From Symbiodinium natans (taxonomy: Eukaryota; Sar; Dinophyceae; Suessiales; Symbiodiniaceae): DNA of 64,000 nt. The translations under genes and the position numbers were made by a program. The DNA is taken from the NCBI GenBank assembly GCA_905221605.1, contig CAJNDS010000380.1:912156-976155 (forward strand), read 5' to 3'. The notes beneath the pieces are model-generated. The model searched no databases and was not told the origin of the DNA. It was given only the letters and a program-made list of their open reading frames with translations. Shown here in pieces: positions 48,974 through 58,510 of the stretch; position 1 is the first letter of the stretch, and every line of letters starts with the position of its first letter.

Positions 48974-49321
48974 TTGGGATATGAGGGCTTCAGTTTGAAG
49001 GGCATGAGGGAGTCGGGGAAGAAGCAGGGGGGCAGGGCAGCAGAAGTTGAAGAACATCTAGGATTTAGGGCTGAAAGTTTGCCCGAATTGAGAGGGGTAA
49101 GTGCGGAAAGCACAGTCAGGGATCCGCCAACTGAGAGATGCGCTCAGGGTCTTCGACTTCTACGAGAGCCATGGGTTGCAACCACAGGGCGTCTGCAAGT
49201 TCAGGCGCGCACCGGAAAGCTCCAAAAAGAAGTACGGGCTGAGGAGGGTTCAGGGCTTGGGCTGAGGAGGGTTTACGGTTTTGGGGTTGCAACAGCCATT
49301 CGAGAAAAGCACAGTCGATAG
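48974..49321 (+). CDS. hypothetical protein, 115-codon frame
   Basis: Starts at the edge of a family A foldback. Charged and helical: GMRESGKKQGGRAAEVEEHL, then ESTVRDPPTERCAQGLRLLR and TGRLQVQARTGKLQKEVRAE. No repeat contamination until the end. Among the best non-transposon frames of the window. Confidence 0.5.
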   Translation: MGYEGFSLKGMRESGKKQGGRAAEVEEHLGFRAESLPELRGVSAESTVRDPPTERCAQGLRLLREPWVATTGRLQVQARTGKLQKEVRAEEGSGLGLRRVYGFGVATAIREKHSR

Positions 49322-49424
49322 GCTCAGGGGCTTTCGGGTTTTTTGATTGCTTTCATGCAGCATTTCCCGAATAGGTAGTCCCTTTATAAGAACCCCAAAA
49401 CAAGGTGCCTAATTTTGGGAAGCC

Positions 49425-49522
49425 CCTCCCCCCCACCTCCCCCAACCCCCACCTCCCCCAACCCCCACCTCCCCCACCACCCCCACCCCCCCCCCCTCCA
49501 CCACCCCACCCCCACCCCCACT
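49425..49522. repeat. CCCCCACC-rich tract
   Basis: About 100 bp of C with periodic A and T. Gly/Trp and Pro frames across it are artefacts. Confidence 0.9.
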
Positions 49523-49931
49523 TCGGTACAAGGAGTGACGGTGTGGAGTATACCCTAAACGTTGGAGTTGAGGCTGTCGGGCTCTGAATCTTCGCGTGCG
49601 GGGCTGAAGGTAATCGTGAGAAGGAGCTATGGCACACATGAAGCGGTTCAGGGGTGGAAGCCCCACCCTACTCCCAAAACCCCATTAAGGACGGTTAGTT
49701 TAGGGGCAAGCCCCAAAAGCTCGAGATAAGTACCATGCACCCTGTATAACCCTAAACCCTCAGTGAATACATCTCTGCATACAGAGTGGGTGCAGACCCT
49801 GCACCATAAATAGACACTATCAGGAACCACACATATCCTTACACCCTAAACCTTGGACCGCAAACACGCCAAGCCCTAAACCCTAGATCAGGACTACCGT
49901 AAACATAAAACATAAGCTCAGGACGGAGAAG

Positions 49932-50114
49932 ATGTCCCCAGTGCCATCGGACCTAAAGTCGAGGGTCATCGTCTGCCCTGTGGTGGATGACCAACGACCT
50001 TCGGCTCAAAGTTTGATGGTCTTAGGGGTTTTAGGGCGGCTACGGGGTTTAGGTCAAGCGACTGTACCTGGACAGCTGAGTTGGTACTTTTGCGGTTTGG
50101 GGACAGATCCCTAA
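49932..50114 (+). CDS. hypothetical protein or exon
   Basis: MSPVPSDLKSRVIVCPVVDD then QRPSAQS looks coding. The remainder (Gly/Leu-rich) is heptamer-influenced, so the exon probably ends near 50,012. Confidence 0.4.
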   Translation: MSPVPSDLKSRVIVCPVVDDQRPSAQSLMVLGVLGRLRGLGQATVPGQLSWYFCGLGTDP

Positions 50115-50522
50115 GGTAGTATAAGGGCCATGTTAGGAGTCTTTTGTTAAGGGAAGCCTTTGGGGGTACAGCTTGAAAAGGTCCCTTGATTTGGGAGAGG
50201 GGGTCCCTTGATTTGGGAGAGGGCGGGGGGGTGTAGGAGGTGTAGAGGTTTCGCGAAGTAGGGTTTAGGTGTTCAAGTCCCCCGGCCAGACTCGCCTCCC
50301 GCTGGGTGTTTTGTGGGCCTTGGTTAATTTAGCGGGCTTGGGGAAGAAGAGGGTGGGGGTTCAACCAGGGCTTTGGGGTTTACTGGAGGTTCAGGGTTTT
50401 AGGCTTAAGGGCTGAAATGAGGTTCCAGATTTAGCGTTTAACGTCTGAAATGACTACCGGAATCTACAACGTTGACACAAAACCCCCCCTAAGCTCCTTC
50501 CTCTCGGCTCCTACATCTTAGG

Positions 50523-50614
50523 GTAGTTACATGGTCCCTTAATATGGCCCCTGAAAAGAGGACCCCTTGTATACCCTTTCCGTACCGGATCATATTAAGG
50601 GCCCAGGAAACTAC
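50523..50614. repeat. foldback element, single-copy type H
   Basis: GTAGTTACATGGTCCCTTAA at the left and TTAAGGGCCCAGGAAACTAC at the right. Only one copy seen here. Confidence 0.65.
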
Positions 50615-50618
50615 TCTT

Positions 50619-50716
50619 GCTTGGAGGTTCATGGTACTTATTATCAAGCTGTACTTATAACCCACTTATAAGCCCCTTAATTAAGTGCCCGAATATGATT
50701 GGTTATTAAGTACCAT
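50619..50716. repeat. foldback element, family A
   Basis: GCTTGGAGGTTCATGGTACT at the left and TTGGTTATTAAGTACCATAA at the right. Adjacent to the type H element. Confidence 0.8.
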
Positions 50717-50782
50717 AAACCCTAAACGCGAAACCCTGAACCCTAAACCCTAAACCCAACTACCCCTAGACTACACTCGGAC

Positions 50783-50863
50783 TTGCGGCGGTTGGCCCTT
50801 TCGGTGCTCTTGGGATTTCGGGCTGCGAAGCCGATTCGGGGAGTTCGGCAGAAGCTTGGGCTA
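50783..50863 (+). CDS. putative exon
   Basis: Reads LRRLALSVLLGFRAAKPIRG then VRQKLG, followed by TTTAGGG array. Confidence 0.4.
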
Positions 50864-50978
50864 GGGTTTAGGGTTTAGGGTTTAGGGTTTAGGGTTTAGG
50901 GTTTAGGGTTTGGGGTTTAGGGTTTAGGGTTTAGGGTTTAGGGTTTAGGGTTTAGGGTTTAGGGTTTAGGGTTTAGGT
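50863..50978. repeat. TTTAGGG array
   Basis: About 16 units, one of them TTTGGGG. Ends abruptly at an AT-rich unique segment. Confidence 0.97.
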
Positions 50979-51480
50979 AATTATCGTGGTATGAAGCACG
51001 GAGAGGATTATTTGATGCAATTTGGCAGTAACTACTCATTTTGAAATGATGATTTTGTGAACTTTGTATTCACGTACTTTTTTAAAAATCCCTAATTTTG
51101 TGCAAAAGTCAAATAGATAATTCCATATATTGTATGTTTGCAATATCAACTTCTTGTGTTGGCTCTAATCGGAAATGATTTGAGAGCATTTTGTTAATGT
51201 TTTGTTAACCCATCACAGGGGTAAACGCCTATTGCTCAAAAAAATCTTTGTTGGACAATAAATGATGTTAACTATATAGGAAGATTCAAGTAGTAAATTG
51301 AATCCTCTTTGTTCACCTCAAATCTACCTGGGGTGATTGTTATGTTTCATTGGGTAAATCAATGATAAATCTGAGATATGGTTTGAATATTGAAAAAATT
51401 TTGATATTTGTAGGGCAAGACAGCACTCAACGTATTTGTCCTAATGAAGTTTTTCTCATGTATAAAAATGAAAATATTCA
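50979..51480. other. AT-rich segment of foreign composition
   Basis: About 500 bp of clearly AT-rich sequence with no heptamers. A frame at 51350-51490 reads INLRYGLNIEKILIFVGQDS, but upstream stops are frequent. It may be an intron, an intergenic spacer of a different gene class, or an inserted fragment. Confidence 0.6.
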
Positions 51481-51492
51481 GAATATGCACAA

Positions 51493-51711
51493 AGCCAAGA
51501 GCACCCTGCCCCGAATGAGGGCGACAGCGAGGAGTCCTTCGACTTCAGCTGGCTCTTCCAGGAGGATGCACCGCCGGCGGCGACCGCGTTTTGTGCCACA
51601 ACGGACGCAGAGGAGGCAGCGCTCCTGGCACGGGCGAGGGCCCGGTCGTTGGAGGACGACGACGATCCCGACTGGCATCCGACTGGCGGCGCCAGCTCCA
51701 GCCGGGACTAA
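51493..51711 (+). CDS. acidic C-terminal coding end
   Basis: Frame reads EHPAPNEGDSEESFDFSWLF, then an Ala-rich helix with TDAEEAALLARARARSLEDD and DPDWHPTGGASSSRD, TAA at 51709. Abrupt change from AT-rich to GC-rich at about 51,490. Looks like the end of a nuclear or transposon-encoded protein. Family not recognised. The overlapping frame 51350-51730 is Arg-rich and likely a shadow. Confidence 0.5.
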   Translation, partial: SQEHPAPNEGDSEESFDFSWLFQEDAPPAATAFCATTDAEEAALLARARARSLEDDDDPDWHPTGGASSSRD

Positions 51712-51853
51712 GGCGACCACCCGTGGCTGAGGGGTGAGGCTCACTGAGTAGGGCAGCCATAGCCGAATGCGCATCACACTGCCTGCGGCACAAGAGCCAG
51801 CATTATTTTATTTGTCACAGAATCCAGCGGCGCATCGAAGCTTTGCTTGATTG

Positions 51854-52072
51854 CTAGGCAGGCTCCCATCGAGGGGTGTCGGAGTCGGGTTCGGGACCCA
51901 CGGGCGGCGAACAGTTGCGGCACAGGTTCGCCCCTGTGGGCCCTTCCAACCGTGAAATGTGAGCGCGTTTGCCGGAAAAATTTGCCCATGTCTCCGGAAT
52001 GTAATTCAAGACAGTGTCGTTCTTGAGGCAAAGGAAGGCATTCTTCTCCATCGCTAAGAACGTAGTCATCAT
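51854..52072 (-). CDS. hypothetical protein or exon
   Basis: A 72-codon minus frame. MTTFLAMEKNAFLCLKNDTV, then NYIPETWANFSGKRAHISRL and a CRNCSPPVGPEPDS segment. The frame 51774-52031 overlaps and is less even. It converges on the preceding plus-strand coding end. Confidence 0.4.
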   Translation of the reverse strand: MMTTFLAMEKNAFLCLKNDTVLNYIPETWANFSGKRAHISRLEGPTGANLCRNCSPPVGPEPDSDTPRWEPA

Positions 52073-52079
52073 CCTCCTC

Positions 52080-52520
52080 GTCAGCCCCTTACATATTGGC
52101 TAGTGTGGAGCGATTTCCAGCCGCTCGATTTACTGAGCCGGGCTATTCATTCCTTAGCCTCCTCCACGCATTGCTTTATTGTGCTGCGTCCTTTTGGCGC
52201 CCGGATTTTTCTTCACTTCGCGCCCTCCAAGCGCGGCTAGTTTTTATTTTTGCCGGGCGGTCCTCCCCCCTCTCCTCTTTTTTCAGGGGTCGTTGATTCG
52301 GGCCTGGGGTTCCTCTCCTCCCCTTCTGGGGTCGTTCCTTCAGGCCTCAGGTTCTTTCCTTTCAGGTTTCAAGCCCCCTTTGACCGCCAATTTGGTTCCT
52401 GATTTTTTGTGTTTTTGCGATGGCCTCAGATGAAGAAGTTGGCATGTGGTAGTTCGAGCAATTCGCAATACAAACAGGAAATGCGTCCTTTCCGGTAAAG
52501 CTGCGACGCTGTTCCGCTTA
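52080..52520. other. heptamer-free pyrimidine-rich DNA, no gene seen
   Basis: T/C-rich stretch with repeated GGGGTCGTT blocks (52,287 and 52,330) and CCTTTCAGG. Could be a transcript end or promoter-like region. No supported gene. Confidence 0.5.
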
Positions 52521-52910
52521 GTTCATGCATGCCGTTCAGCCCGAAACCCTTGATTTTGCAAACCCCATCTGAGCGGCAGTCTCATTCAATTGGCCATTAG
52601 AATGGTGGCCGACTTTGCGTTGAGGCTTAAGCCTTCGAGGCCCTATACCGTGAAATTTTCCCGAATCTTCTGTTCTCAAGGCAAAAACCCAAGAAACCCA
52701 GGCCACTTTACTGGACGGGGTGAGGCTTCGAACTCTATGTCTGGGCTTGACGCGTTTTAGCCCCTGAGGGACCCAAGACCCTAAACTCCCTGAAACCTTC
52801 AAACAAGGCCTTAAACCCCAAACCCCTCGTTTTCGGCCCAGGAGATGTCGATGACTTGCCACGCGGCGCAGATGTGCCTAGTTGGGGGGTACCTGTGTCT
52901 GGCTGTAGGG

Positions 52911-52991
52911 GCTACCAAAAACTCCAAAGTATGTGAAATAGTGGTCTTCTTCTGGGTGTTGGGCTATTTTTTACATACTTGGGGCTCCAGG
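52911..52991. repeat. foldback element, single-copy type I
   Basis: CTCCAAAGTATGTGAAATAG at the left pairs with CTATTTTTTACATACTTGGG at the right. Confidence 0.65.
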
Positions 52992-53120
52992 TAAGGGTTG
53001 ATTTAGGGCTCAGGCCCTGCTGAGAAGCCCCAAGCCCCGAAGCCCTAAATAATCCCCAACAGCTCTACAAACACCTGAAAAAATTCTCAAGCCCCAAATA
53101 CCCAAGGCCTCAGAGCCCTA

Positions 53121-53220
53121 CTATACGGGTCGGAATAAGTAGTAGTGGTATTCCCTTATGGCCCCTTTTATCAATATACTACAATAACCCCCAAAGCCCT
53201 GTTCTAATTATTAAGTCCCC
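53121..53220. repeat. foldback element, family F
   Basis: CTATACGGGTCGGAATAAGT at the left and TTCTAATTATTAAGTCCCC at the right, with TATTCCCTTATGGCCCCTTT core. Confidence 0.75.
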
Positions 53221-53497
53221 TTTATTAGACCAAGAGATCTGAGGTTCACCATTCGCTTGGCAATGCGCGGATGCCTCAGGGAGTTACACTTGGCATTCTT
53301 GGGTAGGGGCTTTAGGGTGCTTTCCTGGTGTTCAGGGGCCTACTTGAGTTGAGGTTATCCTACAACATAACCTTACTTCATACTAGTTATACAACAAAGG
53401 ACTGCTGTTGCACAGCTTCTTTAAGAACATAGGAGCGTGCCGGCACAGCGTTAATATTTTGCGTCTCTGCAGAAATCCTTAGGCTGCCTTTCTCCAG

Positions 53498-53772
53498 GTT
53501 ATGGCTGCCAGCTCGTGGACAACGACAACTACAGAGATTGGAAGCATGAGGAGGGCCTCCACAACCTAAACCCCCAAAAACCCAAACGTCTAAGCCCGAA
53601 CCCTCAAAAACCCCTCACGCTTCGAACTAAGAACACCCAAACCCCTGAACCCCGGAAGTTCTCTCAAGTTTTGAAGACCCCTAAGCCTCTAATGCGATGA
53701 GGAGGGAAAGTTGGGAACGAGCGATGACATCCGGGACTGGCTCCTGGGTGACGGAGCGCAGCTCAAGGCCGG
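53498..53772 (+). CDS. two-exon gene fragment joined across a direct-repeat intron
   Basis: Exon 1 (53498-53550) follows TTTCTCCAG and reads YGCQLVDNDNYRDWKHE. Exon 2 (53702-53772) reads EGKLGTSDDIRDWLLGDGAQ, then LKA and GTTTAGGG. The join H-E-E-G-K keeps frame and gives one uninterrupted acidic peptide. Function not recognised. Confidence 0.6.
53551..53701 (+). other. GA-AG intron flanked by 10-bp direct repeats
   Basis: ATGAGGAGGG occurs at 53546-53555 and 53697-53706. Cutting at AG|GA in both copies leaves a 151-bp intron of CCCTAAA-like sequence and restores the frame. Confidence 0.65.
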
Positions 53773-54183
53773 GTTTAGGGTTCAGGGTTCAGGGTTTTAG
53801 GGTTTAGGGTTTAGGGTTCAGGGTTTAGGGTTTTAGGGTTTAGGGTTTAGGATTCAGGGTTTGGGGTGGATTTAGGGTTCAGAGATGGGGTGCAGGGTTT
53901 GAAGTCGGGGGGTGGTGGGTTCTGGTTTAGGGGGCTTAGTCGGGTGAGAGCTAGGGCTTTTAAGCGTTCAGTACTTCAGTAGTAGGTAGAAGCCCGACAT
54001 GGGCAGGCAAGTGATCGGGTTTGGGTCACGCGGGGCTTACATTTTTTTTCAGCAGAGGGGGGGGGGGGGGCGGGGGGCTATCCAGGGTTTAGGACAGCTT
54101 GTTCACGGAGTTTGAGGCCTTCGAGGTTTGTTCTCATAGATGCCCTTTACAGGCAAAGTCTAAAGGTACCCTGAGTCCAAAAC

Positions 54184-54297
54184 CATCTGGGGGTTTTCCG
54201 AAAATAGGGGTACCTTATTGGGGTCCTTTGCTATAAGGAATCCTGCCATTTGGGGGTCAAAATAAGGGGTCCCTTATTTTCGTAAACCCCCATCTGA
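54184..54297. repeat. foldback element, family E
   Basis: ATCTGGGGGTTTTCCGAAAA at the left and TTTTCGTAAACCCCCATCTG at the right. Confidence 0.85.
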
Positions 54298-54306
54298 ACC
54301 CTAACT

Positions 54307-54501
54307 TGGGAACAACTACGGAATGAGTGCGAAGATGTGTGGAGTCACCCGTCAGCCCTGCCCCGCCAGGTCACCTACGCATTGACCTCAGATTCGTTCC
54401 GGTACTCTTTTGATGGTCAGTTCTCTAAGTGGGTGTTTTGGGCAGTGCGTCTGAAACTGGGGATTGCAAGGGGATTGTACTTGGACCTAGTCTGGACCTA
54501 G
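54307..54501 (+). CDS. hypothetical protein or exon, long clean frame
   Basis: 64 codons without ATG, starting within 10 bp of a family E foldback. WEQLRNECEDVWSHPSALPR, then QVTYALTSDSFRYSFDGQFS and a Trp/Leu-rich end, TAG at 54499. Strong coding character. Confidence 0.5.
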   Translation, partial: WEQLRNECEDVWSHPSALPRQVTYALTSDSFRYSFDGQFSKWVFWAVRLKLGIARGLYLDLVWT

Positions 54502-54703
54502 TTTTGTTGAGGCTCATGTAGCTCATGAGCAGTCCTCTAAGTTAGGGCCACTTTCTCGGGTATCCTAGATAGCAGATAGCAAATTGTCTTCTTGCACCCA
54601 AGGACACAATAGGGGCTTGGGGCGGTTTAGGGTTTAGGGTTTAGGGTGTAGGGTTTAAAAATTGGACTGTAGGGTTTAGGGTTTAGTAAAGCGTTTGGGG
54701 TTT

Positions 54704-54752
54704 GGCATCCCAAGCCCCAAGCCCCAAGCCCCAAGCCCCAAGCCCCAAACCA
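54704..54752. repeat. CCCCAAG heptamer variant array
   Basis: About six CCCCAAG units, another amplified single-base variant. Confidence 0.9.
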
Positions 54753-54756
54753 AAAC

Positions 54757-54822
54757 AAGCGAAACTCCGCAAGGACCTTTTGCGGCCTTCAAGGTCCTAC
54801 AGGCTCCAACGCGCTCAGCCCT
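54757..54822 (+). CDS. putative exon, basic
   Basis: Reads AKLRKDLLRPSRSYRLQRAQ before CCCTAAA. The minus strand is open as well. Confidence 0.4.
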
Positions 54823-55001
54823 AAAGCCCCGAAACGAATGGTAGGTGTGAGGTTCACCACCCATGCTCCCCAGAGGGTTTAGGGTTTAGGGTTTAGGGTT
54901 TAGGAGTGGTTTAGGGTTTAGGGTTCTGGGGTTGGCAGTTTCGACTTTGGCGTCTGGGGGTCTATTGTAGGGGCACCGTTCCCCTCATTTTGGGACGACG
55001 C

Positions 55002-55061
55002 CCAAAGCAACAAAGCAAACGTGCCTACAACCAAAGCAACAAAGCAAACGTGCCTACAACC
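55002..55061. repeat. 29-bp tandem duplication
   Basis: Two copies of CCAAAGCAACAAAGCAAACG plus TGCCTACAA in series, inside a unique island. Confidence 0.85.
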
Positions 55062-55137
55062 AAGAAAGGTCCCGACAGCATATGCGGGTTGTGAATCTGG
55101 CTTTAAGGTAGAACCCTAAACCCTTAATGAATCTTTA

Positions 55138-55221
55138 TATCAACCCAAAGGTCTTCGACAAAACCGGCAGATTTATCCCGTCGGTGCCGCCCCAGAGGAC
55201 TTCCAACTTCACCTTGCTGGG
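55138..55221 (+). CDS. putative exon
   Basis: Reads YQPKGLRQNRQIYPVGAAPE then DFQLHLAG, followed by GTTTAGGG. Confidence 0.45.
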
Positions 55222-55740
55222 GTTTAGGGTTTAGGGTTTAGGGTTTGGGGTTTAGGGTTTAGGGTTTGGGGTTTAGGGTTTAGGGTTAGGGTTTAGGGTT
55301 CAGGGTTCAGGAGGGTGCGGTGCGGGTCTGCCGAGGGCTCGTAGGGGCTCTGCGGCTTATAGGCTTCATTGCGGTTTATCTGATTTCTAGTGCGTCTAGT
55401 TGTTCCAGGGGTTGTAGGTTCTGGGGTGCTTAGGGTTCGTAGGGCTTCTAGGCTAGGGGTGTCTAGGGTTTGCAGGATTTAGGGTTGCTTAGGTTTTGAA
55501 GGGGTTGTAAAAATTTGGGTGTTTAGGAAGGAAGTCACGGGCTCTTGGGGTGTAGCCCTTGGGAAAATCCCTTCTTGGGTTTATCTTTTCGGGGTCATGT
55601 ATACGAGTATTTTCAGAGAGTTGCAAGGGCCAACCTAGGGAGCCACTAAATTTGAGTTGGGATCACATGCACTTTTTTCGGCCTTGGGCCACTGTAATTG
55701 CTCGAACTCTGGGGACCGGTAAACCCTAAACCCGAAACTG

Positions 55741-55820
55741 CAAGCGTGGGCTGACCCGTCGTGGCTTCCAGGGTTCGGCTTGTCTTCAGTTCATCCGGTT
55801 CTTCACGCCGGTTTGGGGAA
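55741..55820 (+). CDS. putative exon
   Basis: Reads QAWADPSWLPGFGLSSVHPV then LHAGLGNL. The minus frame 55646-55831 is also open. Confidence 0.35.
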
Positions 55821-55897
55821 CCTGAACCCACAGCCCTAGACCCTGAACCCTCAACCCAAGCCTCAACTCCACACCCCTTCCATCGGGGGGCTTTCGC

Positions 55898-56191
55898 GTG
55901 AAGACCTCAACGCGAAAGCCCAATCGTGTCGTGTCGCTGATGCAGACACTAGATGGCCCTTTGGGATACTTGTATTTTCGACTATTGGCGTCAAGCATAT
56001 CTTGTTTCGATTTTTTGCTAATATTTGTAGGAATCATAATGATAATATTAATAATAGTGATGATAACGATAATAATAACAACAAAAGGAAGATCAATAGT
56101 AGCATGGGGTTTTGTATATATGGGCCAACCTGGCCAGGACGGCGTGAGGCATTGGCGAGACTCGGCCATTTGCAAACCAAGGGGTGTGTGA
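55898..56191 (+). CDS. hypothetical protein, partly microsatellite-encoded
   Basis: KTSTRKPNRVVSLMQTLDGP then LGYLYFRLLASSISCFDFLL. Hydrophobic Ile/Met residues after that come from an ATA/ATG microsatellite (56030-56090). Confidence 0.35.
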   Translation: MKTSTRKPNRVVSLMQTLDGPLGYLYFRLLASSISCFDFLLIFVGIIMIILIIVMITIIITTKGRSIVAWGFVYMGQPGQDGVRHWRDSAICKPRGV

Positions 56192-56429
56192 ACAATTGAT
56201 CCCGGAGCCGCAAAGCCATGCCCGACCCAAAACACCCGCCTTGGAACACTGAACCATGAAACACAGGTTTTTGGCGGCTTACTCCTTCCTCAGTCCTAAG
56301 TAAAGTTCTTAAGAATCGCCACTATCCACACCAAGGGACAAGTCTCCGAATCCGCTCTGCGCTGGTTGCGTCTGGGACTGCGGCTCTCTGCGCTCGTGGG
56401 AAGACTGCTCGGCTAGTTGCTGGACATCA

Positions 56430-56543
56430 TTTGTGGGAGGTTTACGATAGTAAGGGACCCCGAATATAGAGCCCCAAATGGTAGGATCCCCTTGTAGTAA
56501 GGCCCCCACTCAGGGACCCTCAAATATCGTACACCCCCCATTT
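56430..56543. repeat. foldback element, family E
   Basis: GTGGGAGGTTTACGATAGTA at the left and AATATCGTACACCCCCCATT at the right. Confidence 0.8.
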
Positions 56544-56544
56544 C

Positions 56545-56894
56545 TGGTGGCTTCTAGGGCTTCAATGGCTGTAGGTCTTGCTGGGAGTAGGTTGGCCAGT
56601 TGCTGGACACCCATCGGGTGTGTAGAGTTCATGGCGTTTGTGGCGTATTTGCAGGGCCTGTGGCCTAGGGGATATCAGGGTTGCGGGTTGGGCTTTTTGT
56701 CGGTTTCAGCAGTTCCCGTGGAATGCCCGCGCCGGTGCGCCCCCTCGCACACAATCCTAAGCCTGCTAGTTTTTTGCTCTATGGCCTACAGGCTTAGCTT
56801 GCCACCCGCTGCAGCTAAAACTGCCCAGGCGCGTAAGCATAGCCAAAGCGGACACACTACTGTTGTACAGGAAGTTGTGGGGATTAGGGCTTAG
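56545..56894 (+). CDS. hypothetical membrane-like protein
   Basis: Open frame (from 56478, entering through foldback E). SRASMAVGLAGSRLASCWTP, VEFMAFVAYLQGLW and HTILSLLVFCSMAYRLSLPP form possible membrane segments. C-terminus polar. The end enters TTAGGGC repeat. Confidence 0.4.
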
Positions 56895-56944
56895 GGCTTA
56901 GGGCTTAGGGCTTAGGGCTTAGGGCTTGGGGCTTGGGGCTTAGG
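56884..56944. repeat. TTAGGGC heptamer array
   Basis: About eight GGGCTTA units, then GGGCTTG. Confidence 0.95.
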
Positions 56945-56947
56945 GAG

Positions 56948-57103
56948 CCACGGAAACTTAAGCTTGGTATTAAGCACCTCTTGCGAGTGTTCGCCCCGAT
57001 GATAGAACATGTCCCTGCTGTGACAAGTTGTTCGTTGAAAAATGCCCGACTAACCGGGCCAATCAGTGCACCCAAATTCCGGGCACGGTACGGCCGGGAC
57101 TAG
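56948..57103 (+). CDS. hypothetical exon, basic
   Basis: 50 codons: KLKLGIKHLLRVFAPMIEHV then PAVTSCSLKNARLTGPISAP, TAG at 57101. A second frame (57066-57287, ADLFNQVLVYVFSDHNGICM) overlaps its end and is equally plausible. Confidence 0.4.
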   Translation, partial: PRKLKLGIKHLLRVFAPMIEHVPAVTSCSLKNARLTGPISAPKFRARYGRD

Positions 57104-57533
57104 CTGGGCCGATCTTTTCAATCAGGTGTTGGTTTATGTGTTTTCTGACCACAACGGGATATGTATGCTAGCTTCGACTGTTGAACCTTGTTCCAAAACT
57201 AAGCCACCCATGCACCCCAAACACCTCAATTCCAAACCATCGCTTTACGCCCATCTGACGCTACTCCAGCCGAGGTTCACTGCGTGAGGGGCCGTAGGCC
57301 TCCCTTCGCATCGCGCCCGTGTACTTTCTGAGTGCGGTTGCAACAGCCGCGAGTGACGCGACGCCATCCGATTGAGGACAGAGCTCATAGGGACCCCTGT
57401 GGGGTTGCTGGAGAGGGAGGGGGGGGGGGGGAGTAGGTGTTGTACCTGATTGTTTTGTTTTGGCTCTGGTAGGTTTCTTTCGGTTTCTTACCTTCGACCC
57501 TGCTCCCCCTAACCCCATAGGCCTGTGGGGTCC

Positions 57534-57785
57534 TCATGGGGTGTGCCGACTGTTGGCAGCAAGATTCCAAAGTCGGAAGCGGGCTCCAAAACTGAGGGCT
57601 CCCCAACTTTGTCTCGGTGTCCCTGAAACATAACCGTCTACTTTTGCAGCGATGATCGCGTGGGGCCCTGACACAAAGACCATTTCGCTGGTCTGATTGT
57701 TTCCAGGGACAGTGATGTCGAGATTCGAGCTGAGAAATGGCCCGGGCACGATTGCAATGCGACCCCTTAAACGCAAACCCCACAA
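57534..57785 (-). CDS. hypothetical exon, beta-rich
   Basis: An 83-codon minus frame. RIAIVPGPFLSSNLDITVPG then EMVFVSGPHAIIAAKVDGYV, strand-like alternation. The frame 57385-57840 overlaps and is Arg/Cys/Pro-rich. No family recognised. Confidence 0.45.
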   Translation of the reverse strand: MWGLRLRGRIAIVPGPFLSSNLDITVPGNNQTSEMVFVSGPHAIIAAKVDGYVSGTPRQSWGALSFGARFRLWNLAANSRHTP

Positions 57786-58123
57786 TCTTCAAAAAATGGG
57801 CAGCATTCCCAAATTTTGGCACAAAGTTGCAAAGACTCAATCAACCCTGTAAGTAGGCATGAAAAGACATGAAATACAGTAGCGCGGGCGTATCGTGACT
57901 TTAGGGCTTAGGGTTTCGGGTTTCGGGTTTGGTGTTTCGGGTTTGGGGTTTAGGCCTTCAATGCTCTGGACCAAAATCCCCTAAGCCGAGCCAAGGTAAA
58001 GTCAACTCCCCCTCAAATAAGAAAGGCAGCCCCTTGGATTTCTTAATTTGGGGCTTTCTCCCCCCTTCCTAAACCTAAACCCTAAAGCCCCAACCCGAGA
58101 TCTCCAGCCGAACCCATTATCAG

Positions 58124-58291
58124 CCTCATCTGCGACTGCAGAAGCGACAAAAGCACAAGAAGCGGCTAGCGGACTTCTATAGCACGCCAGTGCTGCTTCC
58201 CTCTTGTATGTTTCTGACCCCTTATAAACCGGCTTTTCTCGAACAGAGTGCTCTGGGGGTAACTACCTCGGTTCCTGCCCTAAACCCATGA
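58124..58291 (+). CDS. hypothetical protein or exon
   Basis: Follows ATTATCAG. 55 codons: PHLRLQKRQKHKKRLADFYS then TPVLLPSCMFLTPYKPAFLE, TGA at 58289. Confidence 0.5.
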   Translation, partial: PHLRLQKRQKHKKRLADFYSTPVLLPSCMFLTPYKPAFLEQSALGVTTSVPALNP

Positions 58292-58428
58292 AACTCTAAT
58301 CAGGTCTCCAAAACCCAAGGGAAAGGACATCAGCCTCTAGGTCAGGTCGATGTCCTGTTCGTCCTACACGCCTTTGAGAAACCTAGAAACCTCGTTTCAC
58401 TTTTTTCGCTTTAAGGTTTAGGGTTCAG

Positions 58429-58506
58429 TGCGGCCGCAGATACCTCGAAGCAGCCAAGAATGCGTTCAACAGCCCACCCGCCGAGGCCGTCTGCGAGCGT
58501 CTATGA
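58429..58506 (+). CDS. putative last exon
   Basis: Follows GGTTCAG. CGRRYLEAAKNAFNSPPAEA then VCERL and TGA. Clean helix-like peptide. Confidence 0.5.
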   Translation, partial: CGRRYLEAAKNAFNSPPAEAVCERL

Positions 58507-58510
58507 GTCC

